Shown here: positions 14,638-22,944 of the stretch, piece after piece | How the letters are laid out: each line of letters opens with the position of its first letter | Position numbering within the stretch: position 1 is the first letter of the stretch | Origin: a bacterium | GTDB taxonomy: Bacteria; Chlamydiota; Chlamydiia; Chlamydiales; SM23-39 | Assembly (NCBI GenBank): GCA_021780355.1 | Contig: JAJXYX010000061.1 | Span: 1 to 42,321, forward strand | Direction: 5' to 3' | DNA length: 42,321 nt | Made by a program: the position numbers and the translations under genes | The notes under the pieces: generated by a model | Database searches by the model: none | Told to the model about the DNA's origin: nothing | The model's input: only the letters and a program-made list of their open reading frames with translations

Positions 14638-15389
14638 TAAAGCCTCTTTAAAAGTTCGCTGGCCAAAGCCGTGTAATCGATGGAGGCGCGGCTTTTAGGA
14701 GCCGTATCAAAGATGGGTTTTCCATAGATCGTCGCCTCAGATACTGCGATATCTCGTCTCACTTTTGTATTCAAGATTTTTTTCGGAAATGTTTGTTCGA
14801 CGACTTTTAAAAAAGCTTCGTTGCTTTTTCCTCGAGGATTCCAAAAAGAGAGAGCCACGCCGATGACTTTTGTCGCGTGCCTTTCTGAAATGTTGTTGAT
14901 GAAAAGAGAAAGGCGCTGCAATCCTTTGACGCTATAAAACTCAGGCGTTGCGCAAACGAGCGAATAGTTCGAAGCAATCAAGGCTGATTCTGTCAGCCAG
15001 CAAAGAGAGGGCGGCGTATCGATGAGGACGAAATCGTAGGGAAGATCAGTTAAAATCTCTTTGAGCCGTTCATGCGAATAGCGATCCGCTGCCAAAGAGC
15101 CCGAAACCTCTACCCTTTCGAGCCAAGTGTCTGCGGGAATAATATCCATGTTCGGGACGCAGGTCTTTAAAATGACTTCATGGATCGACTTTTCTCCTTG
15201 CAAGACAGTGGCCATACTATCTTGTTCATCAGGGTCAAAGCCAAGGCCCGTTGTTAAATTGGCTTGCGCATCGAAATCAATAAGGAGAACTTTTTTTTTG
15301 TGGAATTGAGCGAGCGCTGCTCCCAAATGGAGCAGCGTGGAAGTTTTTGCAGTTCCACCTTTGAAACTGCTGACGGAGATGACGATCAT
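14637..15389 (-). CDS. parA: ParA/Soj-family ATPase (chromosomal)
   Basis: A 250-residue ParA/MinD-superfamily ATPase. The deviant Walker A is SSFKGGTAKTSTLLHLGAAL (signature lysine K10, P-loop K15). Walker A' is VLLIDFDAQANLTTGLG, and Walker B is YDFVLIDTPPSLCWLTESAL. It has no N-terminal helix-turn-helix, so it is the small type that works with a separate partner. In Chlamydia the equivalent gene (CT582 type) lies in the same position after thrS. A role in chromosome or plasmid partition is likely. ATG at 15389 has AAGGA seven to eight nt upstream. The gap to thrS is 11 bp, placing it in the thrS transcript. Confidence 0.92.
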   Translation of the reverse strand: MIVISVSSFKGGTAKTSTLLHLGAALAQFHKKKVLLIDFDAQANLTTGLGFDPDEQDSMATVLQGEKSIHEVILKTCVPNMDIIPADTWLERVEVSGSLAADRYSHERLKEILTDLPYDFVLIDTPPSLCWLTESALIASNYSLVCATPEFYSVKGLQRLSLFINNISERHATKVIGVALSFWNPRGKSNEAFLKVVEQTFPKKILNTKVRRDIAVSEATIYGKPIFDTAPKSRASIDYTALASELLKRL

Positions 15390-15400
15390 AAGATTTCCTT

Positions 15401-17329
15401 CTAAGGGGCGGTTGAAAAGGGAGACAATAAAGCGCGTTCGTCTCGTTCTTTTACAACTTTAGCAAGAAAATCAGAAATGTCAATCTCGCCATGCACGACA
15501 TTGTCGCGTGTGCGGAGCGCAACAGATTTGTGCTCCACCTCTTGATCTCCGATCGTGAACATATAATTGGTTTTGAGCATTTGTGCGGTGCGCACTTTTT
15601 TCCCAACCGATTCATTCGTATCGTCAATATCGCAAATGAATCCTGCTTGTTTCATTTTGGCTGCCACTTCTTTCGCGTAAGGAACATGTCGATCCGCTAC
15701 GGTCAAAATCCTTATTTGATATGGACTTAGCCATAGAGGGAATTTTCCAGCAAAGTGTTCGATCAAAATGCCAAAAAATCTCTCGATTGATCCAAAGAGC
15801 GCGCGGTGCAGCATGACAGGCCGTTTGTGCCCTGCATCTGCATCGACGAATTCCAGTTCAAATTTTTGCGGAAGGGACATGTCTAATTGCACGGTGCCGC
15901 ACTGCCAAAAACGTCCAATCGCATCTCGGATATGGATGTCGATTTTCGGTCCATAAAAAGCTCCATCCCCTTCGTTGATTCGGTAGCTATGGCCCCAATC
16001 GTCGAGCGCTCCTTTGAGTCCGCTCGTTGCAATGTCCCAATCTTCATCGGAACCAATGGTTTTCGATTTTTCTGGACGGGTAGAAAGTTCCAAGCGGTAG
16101 GGAAGACCGAATGTCATGTAGATTTTATCGGCTAACTGCAAAATCTGATGAATCTCATCTTGGATTTGTTCGGGACGCATGAAAAGGTGCGCGTCGTCTT
16201 GGTGAAAGCCCCGCACTCTAAAAAGTCCATTGAGCGCGCCAGAGGCTTCAAAACGGTGCACATGGCCGATCTCTGCAATTCTGAGCGGCAATTCGCGATA
16301 ACTGTGGATTGCTGTTCGGTAATACAGCATGCAGCCAGGGCAGTTCATTGGCTTAATGGCAAATTCCCTCTTTTCGATTTCAGAGAGGTACATATTTTCT
16401 TTGTAATGGTACCAATGGCCCGATGTCTCCCAAAGCTCTTTTGTCATCATCATGGGCGTTTTAATCTCTTGATACCCCGCTGCGTCCAAGCATTCGCGAA
16501 GAAACGCGATCAGCCGGTTCCAAACAATAAGGCCATGCGGATGGATAAACGGCATCCCGGGAGCCTCTTCTTTGAAGGAAAAAAGATCGAGCATAGGCCC
16601 GAGCACTTTGTGGTCTCTTTTTTTCGCCTCTTCCACCATGAATAAATAATCTTTCAGCCGTTTTTTATCGGGAAATGAAATCGCATAGATGCGAGTCAGC
16701 ATCTCTTTTGTCGAGTCTCCCCTCCAGTAAGCTCCCGATGTTTTGAGCACTTTAAAAGCTTTGATCTTATTCAAAGCGGCCAAGTGGGGCCCGCGGCAAA
16801 GATCGAAAAATTCTCCTTGATGATACCCGGAAATAGATCCCTTTTCATCAAACTCCCCAATGAGCTCTTTTTTGTAGGGATTTTGGGAAAATCGTTTCAA
16901 GGCCTCGTCTTTCGAAGCAAATTCCATCCGCTCGGGCTTATGGTTTTCGTGGATGATCTTTTCCACTTCCGCTTCAATCTTTTCAAAATCCTGATCGGAA
17001 AGAGACAAATCGGCAAAGTCGTAATAAAATCCATGTTCGATAGGAGGTCCGATCGTAGGTTTTGCCGTCGGCCAAAGGCGCAAAATCGCTTGCGCCAATA
17101 CGTGCGCCGACGTGTGCCAAAAGACCTCTTTCCCTTCCGCGTCATCGAAAGAGTAAAAGACCAAAGAGTCGCCCTCTTGCACCAGCGTAGAAAAATCTCT
17201 CATCGCCCCATTGATCGAGACCGCGACGGCTTGCTCTGGCGCCGTCAAATGAAGCTTTTCCGCCACATGCTTCGCTGTGCTTCCTTCGGGAATTTCAAAA
17301 TCGTTTTGCTGATTCACTTTGATCTTCAT
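15401..17329 (-). CDS. thrS: Threonyl-tRNA synthetase
   Basis: This class II synthetase charges tRNA-Thr. The 642-residue protein has an N-terminal TGS domain (residues 1-60) and a second editing domain with WHTSAHVLAQAI and DLCRGPHL. The catalytic core contains IKPMNCPGCMLYYR (zinc cysteine), motif 2 FRVRGFHQDDAHLF, and LHRALFGSIERFFGILIEH (motif 3). The anticodon-binding domain follows. Length is normal. The second ATG (17329) is chosen because GAGG lies 6 nt upstream, while the first (17341) contains that site. It is the first gene of a four-gene minus-strand run with parA, the pGP6-D-like gene and purB. No T-box or other leader structure was seen upstream. Confidence 0.97.
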   Translation of the reverse strand: MKIKVNQQNDFEIPEGSTAKHVAEKLHLTAPEQAVAVSINGAMRDFSTLVQEGDSLVFYSFDDAEGKEVFWHTSAHVLAQAILRLWPTAKPTIGPPIEHGFYYDFADLSLSDQDFEKIEAEVEKIIHENHKPERMEFASKDEALKRFSQNPYKKELIGEFDEKGSISGYHQGEFFDLCRGPHLAALNKIKAFKVLKTSGAYWRGDSTKEMLTRIYAISFPDKKRLKDYLFMVEEAKKRDHKVLGPMLDLFSFKEEAPGMPFIHPHGLIVWNRLIAFLRECLDAAGYQEIKTPMMMTKELWETSGHWYHYKENMYLSEIEKREFAIKPMNCPGCMLYYRTAIHSYRELPLRIAEIGHVHRFEASGALNGLFRVRGFHQDDAHLFMRPEQIQDEIHQILQLADKIYMTFGLPYRLELSTRPEKSKTIGSDEDWDIATSGLKGALDDWGHSYRINEGDGAFYGPKIDIHIRDAIGRFWQCGTVQLDMSLPQKFELEFVDADAGHKRPVMLHRALFGSIERFFGILIEHFAGKFPLWLSPYQIRILTVADRHVPYAKEVAAKMKQAGFICDIDDTNESVGKKVRTAQMLKTNYMFTIGDQEVEHKSVALRTRDNVVHGEIDISDFLAKVVKERDERALLSPFSTAP

Positions 17330-17408
17330 TTGACGCCTCATGATAATATTGAAGACAGTTTATCAAACGAAGAAAATAAAATAAATAGCATATTGGTTTG
17401 GTTTGTTT

Positions 17409-18731
17409 TTAGGGGCTTCGCCCTATTTTATTTAATGATTTTTGCAAGATGAGACGTTTGCGGTACTGGATGCATTTCCATTGAGGGTTTTGTTTGGTTT
17501 TTTGTTTAAGTTGCTGAAAATCAATGTTTTGAAGTTTTGCGTAATGGGAGAGCGCTAGATAGAGATAAAAATAGACGTCTTCAAACTTAAGGTGTTGAGA
17601 AGCGAATTGTTGCGCTTGTTTTGAGATGTTTTGGGCTTTTAGGTCGTGCTCTCGGGCCCACTTGATTTTTTCAAGGAGGTCCGAAAGGTCGTTTTGGATC
17701 GGGATGTAATGGACGTAGGGTTTGAGGGCTCGATAGAACCATTGGACTTCGTCGGATTCTTGTTTTAGGCATACAGAGCTTGAAAGCAGCCTCCATTGGT
17801 AGCCTGGGTAGGTGCACATGCGGCCGTCGAGGACAGGGAGGTATTTGTAAGCCAAATGGTCTTTTTTAGATAGAGGGCCTTTTTTAAGCCCAAGGTGTTC
17901 GATGGCGGTTAGGGTGTCGGGATTGTCGAGATGGATAAATCCCGCATCAAGGCTTTCTGGGTGGTTTGCGGCCATTTGGCAGAGAAGAAAACGGGGAGTT
18001 GTTGCGTAGTGGGCGACAAATCGATCGTCTGTTGGCTCCCCCGTATCTGTGAGGCTTCCTCTCCAGACGGCTTTTTCTATTTTTTGTTCCCAAGGGATGA
18101 GCGGGTTTGTCTCGAGAACGTCGAGAGCGTCTTGATACCAGAATTTCGATAGGCAAAATTGATCTGGAATCAAAACAACGCAGTCGGATGTGATGGATTG
18201 TCTTTTGGCCTGCGCTAAAATAGGAGCCTGATCTTCTGGGTTTGGGGTGAGGTAAAAATCTGCAGGGACAAAATATTCGGGCAGGCCGTCCATGCCGCAG
18301 AGGATAAAATCGCAATCGGGAACTTTTGCGTAAAGAAGGAGCGTTTTTAAGCCTTTTTCTGTGAGTGTATCCCGATACGAAAAGGGGGCGCCCTCTGGCA
18401 CGAATTTATAGAGTTTGTTATCTAAAATGCGAAACCGGGTGATTTCTGGGAGAAATCCCATGCGCTGATAGATGCTTTCAAAAGTTTTGTCCAGAGAGTT
18501 TAAGCAAATTTTTTTGGGAGTAAAACGGGCCAAATCTTCTTTTAACTGTTCGAGCATCCAATCGGCCGGAGGCTGTTTGAGCCTTTTTTGGAAAAGTTTT
18601 TTTGGGAAAAAACTCCGATGGCATTCGATATCACGCACAAGGGGAAGCGATTTGTCGATGAGGGGAATGGAGAGAGCTGCGAGCGCGCATGCAAACAAGA
18701 TGAGCCAATTTTTTTTTCTTAAACGGTTCAT
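17409..18731 (-). CDS. Glycosyltransferase family 90-like protein
   Basis: About 440 residues, with an N-terminal membrane anchor or signal (NWLILFACALAALSIPLI, residues 8-25). The C-terminal 230 residues match the GT90/CAP10 pattern: KAVWRGSLTDTGEPTDDRF, then LAYKYLPVLDGRMCTYPGYQ, a substrate region LSSSVCLKQESDEVQWFYRA, and the helical end with HLKFEDVYFYLYLAL. Relatives transfer glucose or xylose, including to bacterial lipopolysaccharide or capsule. The acceptor here is unknown, though lipopolysaccharide is plausible. ATG at 18731 with GGA close upstream is preferred to a longer version from 18767. Its 3' end holds a GGGGCTTCGCCC hairpin (17411-17426) resembling the repeats at 22764-22927. 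Confidence 0.8.
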   Translation of the reverse strand: MNRLRKKNWLILFACALAALSIPLIDKSLPLVRDIECHRSFFPKKLFQKRLKQPPADWMLEQLKEDLARFTPKKICLNSLDKTFESIYQRMGFLPEITRFRILDNKLYKFVPEGAPFSYRDTLTEKGLKTLLLYAKVPDCDFILCGMDGLPEYFVPADFYLTPNPEDQAPILAQAKRQSITSDCVVLIPDQFCLSKFWYQDALDVLETNPLIPWEQKIEKAVWRGSLTDTGEPTDDRFVAHYATTPRFLLCQMAANHPESLDAGFIHLDNPDTLTAIEHLGLKKGPLSKKDHLAYKYLPVLDGRMCTYPGYQWRLLSSSVCLKQESDEVQWFYRALKPYVHYIPIQNDLSDLLEKIKWAREHDLKAQNISKQAQQFASQHLKFEDVYFYLYLALSHYAKLQNIDFQQLKQKTKQNPQWKCIQYRKRLILQKSLNKIGRSP

Positions 18732-18821
18732 GATCCAACTTACATATCCTGAAAATCTGCTTTGCATTATCTTCCTCGTTCAAGCATAAAGGAAAGTAGA
18801 TTTTTTCTTGTAGGAACTCTC

Positions 18822-19607
18822 ATGAAACGCTATGTAGTTTCGATTTTATGTTTTTCATCTTCTTTATTCGCTTCTCCTGTGGGCAATGCTGCGGCGCCGG
18901 AACTTATCGAACAAGGATTTTTTATTCCCGATGATTGGTGGGGCAATGTCCGCTTGGGCTATGAGGGCGATTTTGTGAGCGATGGAAAAATGCAGCAATA
19001 CGGGCTGGGCTATGGCAAAGTGGATAGTTATGAGCAGCAAACCAATAGCGGAGCTTTGACTTTGAACATTATGGATAGAGTCGATCTTTTTTCCGTTCTT
19101 GGCTCGTCTCGCAGCAATGCAGACTGGCGCTTTGTCGATGCCCATAATGGCGTTCATCGGATTGAAATGGAAACAAATTACGGGTTTCTTTGGGGAGCTG
19201 GGATCAGAGGGATTTTGTACGAAGAGGAAAATATTTGTCTGACCCTGGGAGGACGTTTTGAGCGGTCTTCTTTCGATCTGAGCTGGCTTACTTCCGACGG
19301 AATTCCTAAATCGGTGGCTTCTGGCCATGTCGATTGGAGTCAGTGGCAGATTGATTTGGATTTTTCCTATACGATCGATATTTTTGCCCCTTACATTGGC
19401 GTCAAATATTCCCATGCAAGATCAGAGCTGCATAGTTTTTCATGCCCAATTTCAGAAAAAGGGACGTCGAACCAATTCAAAAATCGGCTTCCCGTAGGCA
19501 TCTTTCTCGGCTGCGGGCTCTCTTCCGGTAAATATTTTATGCTGAATCTAGAAGGGCGTCTGATTGATGAAGAAGCAGTTACTGTTTCTGGCGATATTCG
19601 ATTCTAA
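18822..19607 (+). CDS. Small MOMP-like outer membrane protein
   Basis: A 261-residue exported beta-barrel. The signal peptide is MKRYVVSILCFSSSLFA. Cleavage would leave SPVGNAAAPELIEQGFF, which resembles the mature start of the chlamydial major outer membrane protein (LPVGNPAEPSL type). VRLGYEGDFVSDGKM also matches the MOMP phrase RMGYYGDFVFDRVL. The chain ends SGDIRF with the terminal phenylalanine needed by the barrel-assembly machinery. It is shorter than classical MOMP (about 370-390), as in the expanded OmpA-like families of Waddlia and relatives. Only one or two cysteines occur in the mature part, so disulfide cross-linking would be limited. ATG at 18822 has AGGA six nt upstream. Confidence 0.8.
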   Translation: MKRYVVSILCFSSSLFASPVGNAAAPELIEQGFFIPDDWWGNVRLGYEGDFVSDGKMQQYGLGYGKVDSYEQQTNSGALTLNIMDRVDLFSVLGSSRSNADWRFVDAHNGVHRIEMETNYGFLWGAGIRGILYEEENICLTLGGRFERSSFDLSWLTSDGIPKSVASGHVDWSQWQIDLDFSYTIDIFAPYIGVKYSHARSELHSFSCPISEKGTSNQFKNRLPVGIFLGCGLSSGKYFMLNLEGRLIDEEAVTVSGDIRF

Positions 19608-19685
19608 CTTTCTGCTTTCTATAAATTTAAAAATGACCTACACTGATTTGTTTTTATAGATCAAACAATAATGTATAGGTTATTC

Positions 19686-20981
19686 ATGGGCTTTAGAATT
19701 AGAAATCTTCTCCTATCGGCCGGACTGCTTTTGAGCTCGCCTTTGCTGGCTCAGTCGGGAGCTGCAAGCCATAATCCAGATCGCAATGATATGGAAGCTT
19801 TGCGTCGATGGCTGCAAGACAAGCGGATGGTTTCCGTCAAGGAACTGGGAGGAGATCTCTCGCTCAGCTGCGAAGTGCGGACAGAATTCCAAGATACGAG
19901 CGAAATTTACAACGGCAAGGAGCTGCGAAGCAATATTGATGGAAAGCCTCCCCGCGCATGGGACGTCGAGGTGAACATCATGATCGACTACCGTACTGAC
20001 TTTACTTGGTCGAACATCAAGTTGGAATTCGACAATGACATGGGCACTTTCAATGGAACGGATAATAAGGTTAGATTGGAAAGGGCCTATATTGGCGGTC
20101 GACTGATTTCTTCCGATACGCTGACATTGGATGCGGAATTAGGGCGCCGCAATTTGAGCGTTTATGATTCGAAATTGCAATTTGGGTCCCGCTTTGATGG
20201 CCTTTTGCTTCGTTTGAGCCAGGCTTTTGAAAATGTCGGCGATTTTTATTTTACCCCAGGGGTGATCGTTGTAAATGATAAATTCGATCACTATGCTTAC
20301 GTTGCTGAATTGGGAGCTTTGCAAATTGCCAATACGGGCTTTTATTTAAAATATTCGACGATTTACTGGTATAAGAATACAAGTCATTTGCTTCCCAACC
20401 GATATCGTTACTGCGTTGCCCAATTGCTTCCTTATTATCAGTTTTATCCGGAATGGTTTAATAAGCGTTTGATTAAAATTTACGGAGCAGGTTTGTGTAA
20501 CATGATGGCCCAGAGGCTTCGTTTGCCTCAAGCCGACCCTGCAGATCCCTCTAAAGTGTTGTTAGTGGATGGAAAGCCGGTTTGGAAATACTACTCGCGT
20601 CAAAATTTAGGTTGGTATGTTGGCGTGGCGATGGGAACGGTCAAGAAAGCAGGAGACTGGGCTTTAGAAGCGACATTCCAGTGGCTTCAAGCGCAAGCTG
20701 TGCCAAATTGGGATGCGGCGGGCATTGGCCGCGGTAATTCAGGCCGAGCAGGGCTTTTTCTCCTCAATGAAGATAAGCCTGCCTCGCTTGATAACTTGAC
20801 AACTGTGAATAATGCGGTTGGCAATGGAAATTATTATGGGTTTGAAGCAGACGCCCTTTATGCTTTTACCAGCAACTTGACCATGGAACAAAACATCAAG
20901 CTATCTTGGACATTGGATAAGGACATCGGTCCTAGCATCAATTACCGCCAGTGGGAAATTGAATTTATCTATGCTTTCTAA
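19686..20981 (+). CDS. Outer membrane beta-barrel (porin-like) protein
   Basis: A 431-residue exported protein with a clear signal peptide (MGFRIRNLLLSAGLLLSSPLLA, cleavage after the alanine). A short helical segment follows (DRNDMEALRRWLQDKR). Many strand-like stretches come next (SLSCEVRTEF, WDVEVNIMIDYRTDF, LDAELGRRNLSVYDSKLQFG). It ends QWEIEFIYAF with a terminal phenylalanine, as in outer-membrane barrels. The specific transport role is not visible. ATG at 19686 is chosen over one five codons upstream because AGG lies six nt before it and the signal peptide then starts cleanly. It follows the MOMP-like gene by 78 bp. The 3' end overlaps the convergent transporter by 17 bp. Confidence 0.78.
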   Translation: MGFRIRNLLLSAGLLLSSPLLAQSGAASHNPDRNDMEALRRWLQDKRMVSVKELGGDLSLSCEVRTEFQDTSEIYNGKELRSNIDGKPPRAWDVEVNIMIDYRTDFTWSNIKLEFDNDMGTFNGTDNKVRLERAYIGGRLISSDTLTLDAELGRRNLSVYDSKLQFGSRFDGLLLRLSQAFENVGDFYFTPGVIVVNDKFDHYAYVAELGALQIANTGFYLKYSTIYWYKNTSHLLPNRYRYCVAQLLPYYQFYPEWFNKRLIKIYGAGLCNMMAQRLRLPQADPADPSKVLLVDGKPVWKYYSRQNLGWYVGVAMGTVKKAGDWALEATFQWLQAQAVPNWDAAGIGRGNSGRAGLFLLNEDKPASLDNLTTVNNAVGNGNYYGFEADALYAFTSNLTMEQNIKLSWTLDKDIGPSINYRQWEIEFIYAF

Positions 20982-22674
20982 TGTCTTTAGAGAAAGTCAT
21001 GGTGATTTTCTTTAAGTAGTAGCGAAAGACAAAGCGCATGGGAATCTTTTCTTTCTTCCCATGCACAAAGATCAACTGATAGCCCAGCCTGCTAAAAATA
21101 CTTCGATACGTTTCTACAATCTCTTCATTCACTTTCTCTCCATGAAAAAATAGGCAGATCGAGGCCTTTTCTTCCTGCAATTTCTTTGCTTTTTCAAAAA
21201 TCTTTTGCAGCGATGTCCGGCTCTCTGGCAGAGGAGGGACGACCCAAATTGAATCGACAAGCCCGTCTACCCAAGGAAATTGCTGAAAAGGATGGGTTGG
21301 AACAATGAGGGTTAATTTGGGAAAATGGGCAAAAAGGAGGATTGCATCTAACCAGGATCTGCTATGAAACACGACCAGCTGGTCTGATGAGGGCAAGGGA
21401 GAGGAGAGGGTAAGGGTTCTGAAGGGTTTTAAGATCTTTTGCGAGAAAAAGGGGAAGAAAAGGGCAGAAAGGCGCCCTACCGTGATGATATTGACGACAA
21501 AGGTAATCACGCTGATAAACGCAAATCCGCTGGCTGCTGTGAGGTGGAGTTTTTCGCTGATAAAATAGAGAAAAAAGGAAGCTGTGAGCACCCCGACAAA
21601 ACTGAGAAAATTGGCGGCTGCAATGATTTGTCCTCGCTTTTCATCGGGGCTGTTGATTTGAATGAAAGAATCGAAGGGAACCAGGTAAATGCCCCCAAAA
21701 ATTCCTAAAAGGGCTAACGTGATGAGGGTCACGGTCAAAGACCAAGAGAAGAGAAAGAGCATGAGGAAAATAAAAGAAATGAAAAAACCGGTCAAACAAG
21801 AAAGTCCCAGCTCTACCCGATCTTTCGATAATTTCCCCGCCAAAAGAGCTCCAATGGCAATCCCAACTGCAGTAGGTAAAAATAAATACCCCCCTCCCAC
21901 TTCGCTTAAATGAAGCGACTGCATGGCGAAAGGGATGATATTTAATTGGGTAAACGCCCCTATAAAAAGAAAATAGGCCGAGCCAAAAATCGTTGGGATT
22001 AGGTGCGGCACACTCCAGCTTAATTTGAGGTTTTGGTAAATCTCGTAGAAAAAAAAGGGATTAATCTTCTTTGTTGAGTTTTGAGGCTCTGTTTTTTTAA
22101 TTCCTAAACTCGTACACAATCCTAAAATCGCCACTAGCACGCAAAAAGAGGCTTCAAGCACAAAGTTTTTATTGGTGATATCTGTAATAAAGGAAGCCAG
22201 AAAAGTTCCGAGAATAATGGCCAAATAAGTAAACGAGGTCAAAGAGCCGTTGGCTTTTGAAACCATTTTCGATTCGACCAATTCGGGAATAATCCCATAT
22301 TTCGAAGGGCCGAAAATTGCGCTTTGCGTAGCCATAAAAAAAAGGGCCGTATACGATCCGATGGCCGACTCGAAATAGACCGCCAATAGTCCGAAAAGCA
22401 TAATCAGCACTTCTAAAATTTTCGTATAGACGGTGATCGTTCTTTTGCTAATCCGATCCGCCAAGACCCCTGCCCCCGAAGAAAAAAGGAGGAAAGGGAC
22501 CACAAATACGCCGCCTGCTATCGAAAGGATAGTGCCCGCAGACGCAGGTCCTTCCACGTTGATCAAAAGATAAATGACTAAGAGTTTAAAGATGTTGTCA
22601 TTCAATGCGCCTAAAAATTGAGTCGCATTCAGAAGGACAAAAGAGCGATAATCTGTTCGAGAGAGCCAACTCAT
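20965..22674 (-). CDS. LplT-like MFS transporter fused to a degenerate acyltransferase domain
   Basis: A 569-residue fusion. Residues 1-410 are a 12-span MFS transporter of the lysophospholipid transporter type (RSFVLLNATQFLGALNDNIF, IFGPSKYGIIPELV), as in LplT and the N-terminal part of Aas-like fusions. Residues 415-569 align with a PlsC-type acyltransferase domain whose motifs are eroded. The catalytic H-x4-D block reads SRSWLD (S438-D443), with serine where the histidine should be. The FPEG block reads FFHGE. I infer transport of lysophospholipid with a non-catalytic tail, so the acylation step would come from another enzyme. The start ATG lacks a strong ribosome site. It is divergent from recC. 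Confidence 0.82.
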   Translation of the reverse strand: MSWLSRTDYRSFVLLNATQFLGALNDNIFKLLVIYLLINVEGPASAGTILSIAGGVFVVPFLLFSSGAGVLADRISKRTITVYTKILEVLIMLFGLLAVYFESAIGSYTALFFMATQSAIFGPSKYGIIPELVESKMVSKANGSLTSFTYLAIILGTFLASFITDITNKNFVLEASFCVLVAILGLCTSLGIKKTEPQNSTKKINPFFFYEIYQNLKLSWSVPHLIPTIFGSAYFLFIGAFTQLNIIPFAMQSLHLSEVGGGYLFLPTAVGIAIGALLAGKLSKDRVELGLSCLTGFFISFIFLMLFLFSWSLTVTLITLALLGIFGGIYLVPFDSFIQINSPDEKRGQIIAAANFLSFVGVLTASFFLYFISEKLHLTAASGFAFISVITFVVNIITVGRLSALFFPFFSQKILKPFRTLTLSSPLPSSDQLVVFHSRSWLDAILLFAHFPKLTLIVPTHPFQQFPWVDGLVDSIWVVPPLPESRTSLQKIFEKAKKLQEEKASICLFFHGEKVNEEIVETYRSIFSRLGYQLIFVHGKKEKIPMRFVFRYYLKKITMTFSKDIRKHR

Positions 22675-22763
22675 GCAGGGATTTTTTCTTTTCAGTCTTC
22701 AGGTTAGCTGCAACCCCCGCCTCTTGGCAATAGGAAAAATTGAATAAGAATGTGAATTTGTCA

Positions 22764-22927
22764 ATCTGTATGGGGCTCTGCCCCATGCCCCGCCAAAGGA
22801 CTGCGTCCTTTGGAATCCTTTTTTATTGCTGTACAATCATTTCCCTTACCAGGAAAATAATCCAAGAAACTTAAGGTTTCCAAAGGACGCAGTCCTTTGG
22901 TGGGGTTTGGGGCGAAGCCCCATACAG
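22764..22927. repeat. Pair of inverted GGGGC/CCAAAGGAC hairpin units
   Basis: Two ~52-bp units face each other: 22764-22816 and 22877-22927. Each contains two small hairpins, one TGGGGCTnnGCCCCA-like and one CCAAAGGACTGCGTCCTTTGG-like. The 60-bp spacer is unrelated and A/T-rich. The pair fills the divergent gap between the transporter and recC. A single shorter relative occurs at 17411-17426. The units can fold in RNA from either strand, and the right one would lie in the recC leader just before its ribosome site. Confidence 0.85.
22810..22837 (+). promoter_or_regulatory. Candidate recCBD promoter inside the repeat pair
   Basis: TTGGAA (22810-22815) and TACAAT (22832-22837) are separated by 16 bp. 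The -35 half sits at the edge of the left repeat unit and the -10 in the spacer. A transcript from here would carry the right-hand hairpins (22877-22927) before the recC start. Confidence 0.35.
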
Positions 22928-22944
22928 ACTGTTGGAGTAAAAAT

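Noticed and set aside
17411-17426. Terminator for thrS upstream or GT90 downstream
   Set aside because: The hairpin overlaps the GT90 stop and T-rich sequence follows only on the plus strand, where no gene ends. It is more likely a fragment of the GGGGC repeat type.
16784-17452. Long open frame antisense to thrS
   Set aside because: It is a shadow of the thrS coding sequence with arginine- and phenylalanine-rich antisense composition.
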